This document shows, in pieces, positions 6,078 through 12,985 of a DNA stretch of 17,142 bases. Under the pieces are notes generated by a model. It was not told the DNA's origin. It worked only from the letters and a program-made list of their open reading frames with translations, and did not search any database. The stretch is taken from positions 1-17,142 of the forward strand of contig CAZAJN010000090.1 in assembly GCA_964485555.1 (NCBI GenBank), read 5' to 3'. Source of the DNA: GWC2-37-8 sp964485555. Lineage in GTDB: Bacteria; Patescibacteriota; Minisyncoccia; Moranbacterales; GWC2-37-73. The translations under genes were made by a program, and so were the position numbers. Every line of letters starts with the position of its first letter. Position 1 is the stretch's first letter.

Positions 6078-6986
6078 TTAACCCTTTTCAGCCCTTTTGA
6101 CAAGTTTCGCCAAATTTTCTCCCACTTCTTTTTGAATCTCTTCGATCACATGTTTATTCTCAGACTTGAAAAGATGTTTGAAACGACCTTGTGCCTTCAG
6201 GAATTCTTCCACAGGCTTGGGAGATTTAGTCACATAATTAATAACATAATTCCCGTTCTCTATTTCATACAGCGGCCAAAAATTTGTTTCTGTCGCCAAT
6301 TTTCCCATGGCCACATATTCCGATGTTGGAAATTTCCAAATCTGGGTGCAAGGTTGCAAGACCAAAAGAAATGATGGTCCAGGAGTTTCAAGAGCTTTCT
6401 TGGCTTTCTTTTTCAGATCCTCCAAATACGCGACATTGGCTTGCGCTAAATATTTGATGCCATGAGCGTTCACAATTTCCATCAAATCCTTTCTTTGTTG
6501 CGTTTTGCCAAAGGATTCTGATCCTGCTGGAGCTGTTTCAGTTGTTGCGCCATATGGAGTTGCGCCTGACCTTTGACCACCCGTGTTCATATATCCGCCA
6601 TTATCATAGCAGACATACAAAAAATCATGACCTCTTTCCAACGCGCCAGAAAGTGCTTGCAGACCAATGTCATATGTTCCTCCGTCTCCACCAAAAGCAA
6701 TAATTTTTGCTTTCTTTTTTATTTTTCCACTTTTCTCCAAAGCCTTCTGTGCGGCATCAATCCCGGCAGCGGTAGCAGCCGCATTCCCGAATGCGCTGTG
6801 GATATATGGAACTTTCCAGGCTGAATAAGGATAAATGGTAGTGGTCACTTCCAAGCATCCGGTTGCATTTGAGATTATCACGGGCTCGTCAGTTGCTCCA
6901 AGGATCGTCCTGACAATGGCTGGAATTCCACAACCCGAGCAAGTGGCATGACCAGCTGAAAGTTTTTTTGTAAGTTGTTTATTCAT
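6078..6986 (-). CDS. porB: 2-oxoacid (pyruvate):ferredoxin oxidoreductase, beta subunit
   Basis: This is the TPP-binding subunit of the enzyme that converts a 2-oxoacid (probably pyruvate) and CoA to acyl-CoA, CO2 and reduced ferredoxin. The 302-aa product carries the four cluster cysteines of the family (Cys16, Cys19, Cys44, Cys213) and the TPP motif GGDGGTYDIG (99-108), followed by YDNGGYMNTGGQRSGATPYG (127-146). The last stretch closely matches PorB proteins. It is the last gene of the operon, starting 3 bp after the small membrane-protein gene, so translation is probably coupled. No SD is seen. A related oxoacid (VOR or KOR type) as substrate cannot be excluded, but the alpha and beta sequences favour pyruvate. 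Confidence 0.93.
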   Translation of the reverse strand: MNKQLTKKLSAGHATCSGCGIPAIVRTILGATDEPVIISNATGCLEVTTTIYPYSAWKVPYIHSAFGNAAATAAGIDAAQKALEKSGKIKKKAKIIAFGGDGGTYDIGLQALSGALERGHDFLYVCYDNGGYMNTGGQRSGATPYGATTETAPAGSESFGKTQQRKDLMEIVNAHGIKYLAQANVAYLEDLKKKAKKALETPGPSFLLVLQPCTQIWKFPTSEYVAMGKLATETNFWPLYEIENGNYVINYVTKSPKPVEEFLKAQGRFKHLFKSENKHVIEEIQKEVGENLAKLVKRAEKG

Positions 6987-6989
6987 ATT

Positions 6990-7199
6990 TTAAAATTTTT
7001 CAATATTACCAGACATCATATAATATCCAAGCGATATAAGCCAAACTATTAGAGCCAGAGCAGCCAGCAACATCAAAAAATACCTAATCCAAATATTATT
7101 TATCATTTTATAACAAAGGTACGCCACGGAAACAATCAGGCTGACCGGCAATATAACAAATATGACTAGAATAATTATAAGCATAAATATTGTAGGCAT
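6990..7199 (-). CDS. Small membrane protein inside the por operon, 69 aa
   Basis: This tiny gene sits between the alpha and beta subunit genes, with only 2 bp after the porA stop and 3 bp before the porB start, so it must be part of the operon. The product has two strong hydrophobic helices (about 5-29 and 38-60) linked by a short loop with KMINNIWIR, and almost no soluble part. I recognise no family. POR enzymes are normally cytoplasmic and lack such a subunit, so a role in bringing the enzyme to the membrane is possible but unproven. It has no SD; the tight spacing supports translation by coupling from porA. Confidence 0.75.
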   Translation of the reverse strand: MPTIFMLIIILVIFVILPVSLIVSVAYLCYKMINNIWIRYFLMLLAALALIVWLISLGYYMMSGNIEKF

Positions 7200-7201
7200 A
7201 T

Positions 7202-8395
7202 TTATTTTAAATATTTAATTTTACTTGAAACATCCCCTTCTTCCAAATCCTTATAAACTTTTTCAATATCCTTTTGCATTGTGTCCCTTCCTCCAAGACC
7301 ATAGATGTAACTTGCGACATCCACTTTCCTGCTCGAAGCATGTGCAACGCTGTTCAAGACATCCTGATACAACGGTGGATATGCTCCAAAGGAAATGGCT
7401 CGATCAAGCACGGCAATCTTTTTTATATGCGTAAGTTCATGTCCGACTTCTTTATATGGAAATGGTCTGTAGAGGTTAACCTTCAAAAGTCCGACTTTCT
7501 TGCCTTCGGCGCGCAAAGAATCAACGACATTCTTGGCAGTTCCGCTTGTAGCTCCCATGATGACAATCGCGCAGTCAGCATCTTTCAATTTGTAAGACTC
7601 GAACATGCCATGTTTCCTGCCTGAAATCTTCTGGTATGCTGAGCAAATTTTCTTGTATACATCTTTGGCTTTCTGCATCGCTTTTTCCTGCTCAATCTTA
7701 AATTCAAAATAAGTGTTTTGAAGCGCGAGTGTTCCAATAGTGATAGGATTTTCCAGGTCAGTCAAAGACTGCTGAGCGCTTCTGATTCCCACAAAATCTT
7801 CCACGACTTTGTCATTCAAAATTTCAACCCTCTCCGTAGTATGGGAAGTGTGGAATCCGTCCATGATCGGCATGACTGGCAAATTGACCTCTTCCGCCAA
7901 TTTCTGTGCGATTATTGTGTTGTCATAGGCTTCCTGAGCTTGCTCTGCAAAAATCTGAATCCATCCCATGTCACGCACCGCCATCACATCCCCATGTTCT
8001 CCATGAATGTTGAGTGGCGCAGAAAGCGCACGCGAACTCACACACATGACAATCGGAAGACCCAGACCGCTGACAACCGGCAGAGTTTCAGCCATGTGCA
8101 AAATTCCTTGCGAACTTGAAGCCGTCACCGCGCGAGCTCCCGCAGCGCAGGCACCGATTGTTGCGCTCATGGCACTGTGTTCGGACTCAACCTGCACAAT
8201 TTCCGCCTGAACCAAACCATCCGCCTTCATTTTGGCAAAAGTTTCAATGATTGTGGTCTGAGGCGTGATCGGATACACAGCCATCACATCCGGCTTGATT
8301 TGACGAAGCGCTTCCGCCACTGCATAACCGCCGTTCATAGCGCGAACGCTATGAGTATTTGGTATTTGGTATTTGGTATTTGGTATTTTTTTCAT
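7202..8395 (-). CDS. porA: 2-oxoacid (pyruvate):ferredoxin oxidoreductase, alpha subunit
   Basis: Alpha subunit of the four-subunit POR complex, contributing to substrate and TPP sites. Family motifs are clear in the 397-aa product: YPITPQTTIIE (41-51), VESEHSAMSATIGACAAGAR (69-88) and TASSSQG (91-97). The first 19 residues (MKKIPNTKYQIPNTHSVRA) are encoded by a GTATTTG heptamer array and are not part of the fold. An in-frame ATG at 8338 (MNGGYAVAEAL) matches normal PorA N-termini better and may be the true start. The upstream ATG at 8395 overlaps the four-helix-bundle stop codon as ATGA, which would suit coupling. Two lysine-poor C-terminal domains follow, of normal length. Confidence 0.93.
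   Translation of the reverse strand: MKKIPNTKYQIPNTHSVRAMNGGYAVAEALRQIKPDVMAVYPITPQTTIIETFAKMKADGLVQAEIVQVESEHSAMSATIGACAAGARAVTASSSQGILHMAETLPVVSGLGLPIVMCVSSRALSAPLNIHGEHGDVMAVRDMGWIQIFAEQAQEAYDNTIIAQKLAEEVNLPVMPIMDGFHTSHTTERVEILNDKVVEDFVGIRSAQQSLTDLENPITIGTLALQNTYFEFKIEQEKAMQKAKDVYKKICSAYQKISGRKHGMFESYKLKDADCAIVIMGATSGTAKNVVDSLRAEGKKVGLLKVNLYRPFPYKEVGHELTHIKKIAVLDRAISFGAYPPLYQDVLNSVAHASSRKVDVASYIYGLGGRDTMQKDIEKVYKDLEEGDVSSKIKYLK
8355..8389. repeat. GTATTTG heptamer array in the porA 5' end
   Basis: Nearly five head-to-tail copies of GTATTTG run into the porA start region and encode its extra N-terminal residues. The same heptamer recurs at 17056-17097, and in the opposite orientation, with variation, at 8764-8802. 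Confidence 0.85.
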
Positions 8396-8766
8396 TGATT
8401 TTTAATTCTCTTTAAACCATTAAGTAATTTTGCTACCATAATTGTTTGCGAAACAATTTTATCAAACTCAGCTTTTTCCAAATATTTTATATCGCGAGCA
8501 ATTAACAATTGATTTTGCAACTCAGTCAGTGAACCATGTGCTACGCAATAAAATTGATACTTATCCTTTACAGTGTTCCTACTAAAACCTTCTGCAATAT
8601 TGGATGTTATGGAAACAGAACACCTTCTCATCTGGCTAACCAAACCAAACATTTCTTCTTTTGGGAATTTTTGCGATATTCTATAGACATCCAATACTAG
8701 TTTATGACCTTCTTTCCAGGCCTCTAAATCAGTAAATGACCGTGTTTTTGAATTTTTGTATTCCAT
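8392..8766 (-). CDS. Four-helix-bundle protein (TIGR02436 / 23S rRNA IVS-type family)
   Basis: The 124-aa product has the family pattern: a DLEAWKEGHKLVLDVY start (13-28), FPKEEMFGLVSQMRRCSVSI (34-53) followed by TSNIAEGFSR (54-63), and HGSLTELQNQLLIARD (77-92) in the last helices. Members were first found in intervening sequences of 23S rRNA genes and are now known as stand-alone genes, abundant in Patescibacteria; their function is not established. Here it is wedged between the delta and alpha subunit genes of the por operon, 46 bp after porD, and its TGA overlaps the porA ATG. Heptamer arrays in opposite orientation lie at both ends (8355-8389 and 8764-8802). That fits insertion into an existing operon. 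No SD is present. Confidence 0.9.
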   Translation of the reverse strand: MEYKNSKTRSFTDLEAWKEGHKLVLDVYRISQKFPKEEMFGLVSQMRRCSVSITSNIAEGFSRNTVKDKYQFYCVAHGSLTELQNQLLIARDIKYLEKAEFDKIVSQTIMVAKLLNGLKRIKNQ

Positions 8767-8802
8767 ACTAGATACTAAATACCAGATACTAAATACTAAA
8801 TA
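8764..8802. repeat. Heptamer array upstream of the four-helix-bundle gene
   Basis: Units such as GATACTA, AATACCA and AATACTA follow each other in 7-bp phase. In reverse complement (TGGTATTTAGTAT) they resemble the GTATTTG array at 8355-8389, so the two arrays bracket the 8392-8766 gene in inverted orientation. Confidence 0.7.
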
Positions 8803-8812
8803 TGAAAAAAGT

Positions 8813-9124
8813 TTACTTTTTCATATTTATTGCTTTCACGGGGCATACCTGTGCGCAAACTCCGCAACCTTTGCAATATTCAAAGTCAACTTCAACAAGC
8901 TCTTTCTCTTTTCCAATTTTGTTTGAAATTTCCCTGCCTGCCGGTAGGCATGGAATCTCCTCAGCATTTCGCACTCGCATTTCCATCACTGCTTCCGGAC
9001 AATGTGGCACGCAAGTTTTGCAGCCGATGCATTTGGCAGCATCAACCACCGGTTTCATGTATCGCCATTCTCCGGTTTTGGGAGATTTATCCTGATTGTG
9101 TTTAATTATACCTCCTAACTCCAT
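8813..9124 (-). CDS. porD: Oxoacid:ferredoxin oxidoreductase, delta (2x[4Fe-4S] ferredoxin) subunit
   Basis: This small subunit carries electrons from the TPP site to external ferredoxin. Two complete cluster motifs are present: Cys32-35-38-42 (CIGCKTCVPHCP) and Cys84-87-90-94 (CKGCGVCAQVCP), as in bacterial 8Fe ferredoxins. The N-terminal GEWRYMKPVVDAAKC is typical of PorD/VorD. At 103 aa it is of normal length. The linker between the clusters contains IPCLPAGREI (57-66), encoded by a small GC-rich palindrome (8935-8950) that seems inserted in frame and adds a ninth cysteine (Cys59). The gene follows the gamma subunit by 171 bp. No SD precedes the ATG. Confidence 0.93.
   Translation of the reverse strand: MELGGIIKHNQDKSPKTGEWRYMKPVVDAAKCIGCKTCVPHCPEAVMEMRVRNAEEIPCLPAGREISNKIGKEKELVEVDFEYCKGCGVCAQVCPVKAINMKK
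8935..8950. repeat. Small palindrome inside porD
   Basis: TGCCTGCCGGTAGGCA is self-complementary apart from one G-T pair. It encodes, on the minus strand, the CLPAGR part of the PorD linker. Palindromes of this kind giving PAGR-type peptides recur in CPR genomes as I remember them; this could not be searched here. Confidence 0.65.
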
Positions 9125-9295
9125 AGAATTATCTTTAATAAATAATTTTTATATCTTTTCCTAATTTTAGTTTAAAATCTCAAATCCGAAATCTCAATTT
9201 CCAATAAAATCCTAATTCTAAAATTCTAAACTTTTTGTCATCATGTCATTGAGACATTTATTTGGCATTTGTCATTTGGATTTTGACATTATGCG

Positions 9296-9868
9296 CTATA
9301 GTGCATCATACCCCGCTTCCATCGCTAAAATATTTTTCTCGGTCAATTCAGTTCCCAATTTGTCATTAAAGGTGTCGCGAAATATTTTTGCCGCACTTTC
9401 CAATTTCACAATTTCTGAGATTTTGATAAGTTGCCCAACCAAAACCATGTTAGGATTCTGATTGCCAGTCACTTGCAAGGCAAGGCCTGTGGCATCAATG
9501 GCGTGTATTTTCCCATCAAAATGCGGGGCTTTCTTACGGATTTCCTCAGGCTCATTTTTGGAATTTATGATAAGTGACTCATTCCTGTCCAGATTGCCAG
9601 TGACGTATTCACTATCCATCACAGTTTCATCCATCACGACCACCACATCAGGATCAATGACTGGCTCCTGCGTTCTTATTTCTTTATCGGAAACTCTCAA
9701 AAACATCTTGGTCGGCGCGCCGGATCTTTCCGGACCGAAAAATGGAAAAGCTTTCACATATTTCCCCTCCAAGACAGCGGCATGAGCAATAAGTTCGGAG
9801 GCTGTTTTTGCTCCTTGTCCGCCTCTGGCAAAAAAGATTACTTCGAATGTGTTTTTATTGAATTTCAT
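9296..9868 (-). CDS. porG: Oxoacid:ferredoxin oxidoreductase, gamma subunit
   Basis: Gamma subunit of the POR complex and first gene of the operon. The 190-aa product has the family's glycine-rich ARGGQGAKTASELIA (14-28) and the PFFGPERSGAPTKMFLRVSD region (42-61), followed by the usual dinucleotide-fold-like beta-alpha pattern (DPDVVVVMDE). The length is normal for PorG/VorG. Order gamma-delta-alpha-beta is the classical arrangement of four-subunit enzymes in archaea and Thermotoga. Unlike the tight spacing further down, 171 bp of AT-rich repeat-like DNA separates it from porD; no gene is seen there. No SD; the ATG is preceded by an A-rich stretch. A 25-bp inverted repeat lies 22 bp upstream. 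Confidence 0.92.
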   Translation of the reverse strand: MKFNKNTFEVIFFARGGQGAKTASELIAHAAVLEGKYVKAFPFFGPERSGAPTKMFLRVSDKEIRTQEPVIDPDVVVVMDETVMDSEYVTGNLDRNESLIINSKNEPEEIRKKAPHFDGKIHAIDATGLALQVTGNQNPNMVLVGQLIKISEIVKLESAAKIFRDTFNDKLGTELTEKNILAMEAGYDAL

Positions 9869-9889
9869 TTTATTTTTTTATCATGAGAC

Positions 9890-9974
9890 ATTCGCACAAA
9901 TATTGTTTTTTTACGGCTTCCGTATGGAGCGAAGCGGAATGAAAGGCAAGTAAAAAAATAATATTTGTGCGAAT
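9890..9974. repeat. 25-bp inverted repeat upstream of the por operon
   Basis: The arms 9890-9914 and 9950-9974 are reverse complements over 25 bp with a single G-T pair. They start and end with ATTCGCACAAATATT and its complement. The 35-nt centre contains GCTTC/GAAGC and TTCCG/CGGAA. It lies between the aminotransferase stop and the porG start and could end aminotransferase transcription, but its T-runs are inside the stem, unlike a standard terminator. Confidence 0.85.
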
Positions 9975-10043
9975 TTCTGAATAGACATGCAGATTAGCAT
10001 GATCATATATTAGCATAAAAGCAATCTTTTGACCAAGAAAAAA

Positions 10044-11174
10044 TCAGATCGCGGTTTCCATCTTATTCAAGGCTTCTTTCAATTTTTCAGTCTCAATGCA
10101 ATATGAAATTCGAAGATGCGCATCGAAATTTTCTCCAAAAGCGATTCCCGGCGTCATGGCAACGCCAGCTTGCTCCAAGAAATATGTCGCCAAGTCAAAA
10201 GAATTTTCAATTCCCTTTCTTGCCATGACCGAAGAAAAATCAGGAAAAATAAAAATCCCGCCAGTCGAAGGAGAATAGGAAATGCCATTAGCATCCAGCC
10301 AATCATGCACAATTTTTCTCTGCTCAGTAAAATCGTTCAATGGCTGTGATTCCAGCGCGACAATTGCGGCCGCATCTGAAATCGAACTAGGGCATCCGAT
10401 ATAATTTTCCAAGAATCTTCCCGCAACTACCGCAAGCTCGCTCGGACAGATCGCATAACCTATTCTCCACCCTGTCATGGCGTGCGACTTGGAAAGTGAA
10501 TTGATCACGATGATGTCGTCATCAAATTTTCGCAAACTAAAATCCTTATCCGGACTGAAATTGCTGTAGCACTCATCTGAAATTATGGTAGTATTATTCT
10601 CCTTGCAGATTTTCACTATTTTTGCCAACTCATTCGGATCATAAGTGATTCCTGTCGGATTGTTGGGTGAATTTATGATCATGCATGAATTTTTTCTCTC
10701 ATGACCATTGCCAGCCATGGAACTTTCCAGACTTTCTGCTGTCAATTGAAAACCAGTCTTTTTTGTTTCAATCAAAACGACTTTTGCCCCACAAGACTGT
10801 GCGATTTGCAAAAAAGGAGGATAAAACGGCTCTGCCATGTATAAAACATCCCCAGAATCAATCAAGGACCACAGGATCGATCCAAGGAACGGTTTTGCCC
10901 CTGACGAGACAAGAACCCTGTCGCTAGAGACGCCATGCCTCTCTCCAAGGGCTTTTCGAAGCTCCAATGAGCCTGCTGCCGGGTTATAATGCGTTTTATT
11001 AGCTTTTATTGCTTCTATTCCGGCCTTTTTTATGTTTTCAGGTGTGTCATTATACGGTTCGCCAAGACCAAGAGATATAATCTTCCCTCCTTTCAATTCC
11101 AGCTCTTTGACTTTTTTGGCAAAAATGTAGAGTGGCGATGACGTCAGATAGTTGCTGCGCTGTGAAAATTTCAT
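10044..11174 (-). CDS. Class I/II PLP-dependent aminotransferase (aspartate/aromatic type)
   Basis: This enzyme moves amino groups between amino acids and 2-oxoacids using pyridoxal phosphate. The 376-aa product, starting at ATG 11174 (MKFSQRSNYL), has normal family length. Motifs are NSPNNPTG (168-175), SDECYS (199-204) with the pyridine-binding Asp200, the Schiff-base lysine in SLSKSHAMTGWRIGYA (Lys229), and LRISY with the carboxylate-binding Arg355. An upstream in-frame ATG at 11255 would add 27 residues rich in Ile, Cys and Leu that match no family N-terminus, so I reject it. The substrate is not certain; aspartate or aromatic amino acids are likely. No SD is visible. The gene appears monocistronic. 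Confidence 0.93.
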   Translation of the reverse strand: MKFSQRSNYLTSSPLYIFAKKVKELELKGGKIISLGLGEPYNDTPENIKKAGIEAIKANKTHYNPAAGSLELRKALGERHGVSSDRVLVSSGAKPFLGSILWSLIDSGDVLYMAEPFYPPFLQIAQSCGAKVVLIETKKTGFQLTAESLESSMAGNGHERKNSCMIINSPNNPTGITYDPNELAKIVKICKENNTTIISDECYSNFSPDKDFSLRKFDDDIIVINSLSKSHAMTGWRIGYAICPSELAVVAGRFLENYIGCPSSISDAAAIVALESQPLNDFTEQRKIVHDWLDANGISYSPSTGGIFIFPDFSSVMARKGIENSFDLATYFLEQAGVAMTPGIAFGENFDAHLRISYCIETEKLKEALNKMETAI

Positions 11175-11242
11175 AAAAAAAATTGATCTTAGGTGTATTA
11201 GTTTCAAATCAATGATACTACAACAACCGAAATCAACACAAA

Positions 11243-11272
11243 TTGGACAAATCACATTTCCCGTATTAAAAT
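11243..11272 (+). promoter_or_regulatory. Possible promoter for a short transcript
   Basis: A TTGGAC box (11243-11248) and a TAAAAT box (11267-11272) are 18 bp apart. Transcription would begin near 11279 and reach a terminator at 11368-11397. The -35 match is weak. Confidence 0.3.
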
Positions 11273-11278
11273 GAATTC

Positions 11279-11397
11279 ATATGAAAAATGTTTTTGCAAA
11301 AATTGCGACCTTGGATACAAACGATAATTCAGATTGATTATCGTCGGTTTTGATTTTAGCAAAAAACAAGATCGACTCAACAGAGCCGATCTTTTTT
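11279..11397 (+). ncRNA. Candidate small RNA or leader-peptide transcript
   Basis: Between a possible promoter and a good terminator lies about 120 nt holding an 8-bp hairpin (ACGATAAT 11321-11328 with ATTATCGT 11337-11344). It also holds an 18-codon ORF, 11281-11337, with MKNVFAKIATLDTNDNSD. The ORF has no SD. It could be a small RNA, an attenuator-type leader or noise. It belongs to the 470-bp stretch between the aminotransferase and the FAD oxidoreductase that otherwise has no gene. Confidence 0.3.
11368..11397 (+). terminator. Intrinsic terminator, probably bidirectional
   Basis: AAGATCG (11368-11374) pairs with CGATCTT (11387-11393), with an inner CTC/GAG pair around an AACA loop. Plus-strand T residues run to 11397, and the minus strand has GTTTTTTG just past the stem. 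It matches no known gene end. Confidence 0.75.
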
Positions 11398-11459
11398 ATT
11401 ATTATCCGATACGAAACTAAAAAAGATTTATTATGCGCAATATATAGAAAACGGCTACA

Positions 11460-11570
11460 TTTTTGTTTTTCTATTTCCTTTTTGAGCACGCCCTTGACCG
11501 AAATCTATGGTCAAGGGCTCAAGAATTACTGTCGTAATTGTTGGCCAAAAAGAAAATAGGAAAACAAAAA
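11460..11570. repeat. Large branched inverted repeat upstream of the FAD oxidoreductase
   Basis: The outer arms 11460-11484 and 11546-11570 are complementary at 23 of 25 positions (24 counting G-U). Enclosed are two further hairpins: GCCCTTGACC/GGTCAAGGGC (11490-11518, 10 bp) and AATTAC/GTAATT (11524-11539, TGTC loop). As RNA it would form a three-way junction. It ends 75 bp before the ATG at 11646. No gene is seen in it. Confidence 0.75.
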
Positions 11571-11645
11571 AAATACACTCAATAGAACCATATACACGAA
11601 TCTGCAAATTAACCAATGGAAATATTTTTTTAAAATAAAAAAATT

Positions 11646-12983
11646 ATGGAAACTTCAACAAAAAAATTCAAAGTGGCTGTTTTGGGAGGAGGGATCACCG
11701 GGACCTCAATTTTCTACACTCTCAGCAAATATACAGACATCGGGTCCATCGCTCTGATTGAAAAATGTAGCAAACTTGGCCAAATCAATTCAAGGGAAAA
11801 CAACAACAGTCAGACGCTTCACTTCGGAGACATTGAAGCGAACTATTCTCCTGAAAAAGCGCGATCCACAAAGGAATCTTCAGCAATGGTTGTCAGATAC
11901 CTGAACAGTTTAGGCGCAAACGGAAAAGGCATATACAAAAAATCACATCAGATGCTTTTAGCTGTAGGAAATGAAGAGATTGAAACGTTCGAAGAAAGAT
12001 TTGTAAACTTCAAAAAACTTTTTCCTGACTTTAGGAAAATAGGTCGCCAGGAAATTGCATCCATAGAACCGGAAATAGTAAGGGGCAGAAAAATTGATGA
12101 AAAAATTATTGCCGGCCTCTCAGAGAATGGATATGTTGTCGATTTCGGCGCACTGTCAAAATCTTTCGTCCAAGAAGCAGTCCGCGCAAACGAACAAGCT
12201 GAAGTTTTTCTCAGCACAAAGGTGATAGACATAAAAAAAATTAGCGGAGGATATGAAATTTCAACAGACAAAGAAACTTTTCAGGCTGAAACTGTCATTG
12301 TTGCCATGTGCTCACACAGTCTTCTTTTTGCGAAATCTTTGGGATATGGAAATGAATTTTCAATCCTGCCAGTTGGAGGAAATTTCTATACCTCCAACAG
12401 AAAAATGTTGAACGGAAAAGTATATACCATGCAAAGCGGCAAACTTCCGTTCGCAGGAGTTCACGGCGACCCGAACATTCACAGCGAAAATGAAACTCGT
12501 TTCGGTCCTACTGCCAACATCCTTCCGCTTCTTGAAAGAAACAATTTCGCAACCATCAAAGATTTCTTCAGATCCTCAATGGCAGACGCCCGATCATCAA
12601 TTTCATTCTTCAAAGTCATTTCGGAAAAAACTCTCTTTATTTTTCTGGCCAAAAGTCTCATCTACGAACTTCCCTATTTTGGGCCAAGAGCTTATGCCAA
12701 ATTATGTCAGAAAATAATTCCCACCATCAGCTGCAAAGATTTTAGAAATGGAAAATCCGAGGCCGGCATCAGACCGCAGCTGATCGACAACGCCACAGGA
12801 AAACTTCGCATGGGAGAAGTTGAAATTGTTGGCGACAAGATAATTTTCAACATCTCGCCTTCCCCGGGAGCATCGGTCTGCCTCAAAAATGCAAAAAAAA
12901 ATGTTTTGAAAGTTATGGAATTTTTTAATGGTAAATATTCATTCAGCAAAACATTATTTGATCAAGACCTTAAAAATAGATAA
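11646..12983 (+). CDS. Mqo/LhgO-like FAD-dependent oxidoreductase
   Basis: The 445-aa product opens with an FAD-binding Rossmann motif, VLGGGITG (12-19), and an acidic end of the second strand at ALIEK (Glu39). It then shows SRENNNSQTLHFGDIEANYS (49-68), which resembles the Asn-rich, His-containing segment of malate:quinone oxidoreductase. Further family-like pieces are GVHGDPN (271-277), RFGPTANILP (285-294), GIRPQLID (374-381) and the C-terminal SPSPGAS (404-410), shared by Mqo and L-2-hydroxyglutarate dehydrogenases. It is somewhat shorter than typical Mqo (about 490 aa). The substrate is probably a 2-hydroxyacid such as malate, passing electrons to quinone or another acceptor; this is inference. 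Plus strand, single gene, no SD, with a terminator directly after the stop. Confidence 0.78.
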   Translation: METSTKKFKVAVLGGGITGTSIFYTLSKYTDIGSIALIEKCSKLGQINSRENNNSQTLHFGDIEANYSPEKARSTKESSAMVVRYLNSLGANGKGIYKKSHQMLLAVGNEEIETFEERFVNFKKLFPDFRKIGRQEIASIEPEIVRGRKIDEKIIAGLSENGYVVDFGALSKSFVQEAVRANEQAEVFLSTKVIDIKKISGGYEISTDKETFQAETVIVAMCSHSLLFAKSLGYGNEFSILPVGGNFYTSNRKMLNGKVYTMQSGKLPFAGVHGDPNIHSENETRFGPTANILPLLERNNFATIKDFFRSSMADARSSISFFKVISEKTLFIFLAKSLIYELPYFGPRAYAKLCQKIIPTISCKDFRNGKSEAGIRPQLIDNATGKLRMGEVEIVGDKIIFNISPSPGASVCLKNAKKNVLKVMEFFNGKYSFSKTLFDQDLKNR

Positions 12984-12985
12984 GG

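Noticed and set aside
8355..8802. A CRISPR array because of the regular repeats
   Set aside because: Units are 7-bp head-to-tail heptamers without spacers, and no cas gene is present.
11175..11255. 27-residue N-terminal extension of the aminotransferase
   Set aside because: Cys/Ile-rich residues match no family N-terminus; the ATG at 11174 gives the expected length.
11277..11559. Minus- and plus-strand frames of about 70 codons around the 11368 terminator
   Set aside because: They use GTG/TTG starts without SD and cross the terminator and branched repeat.
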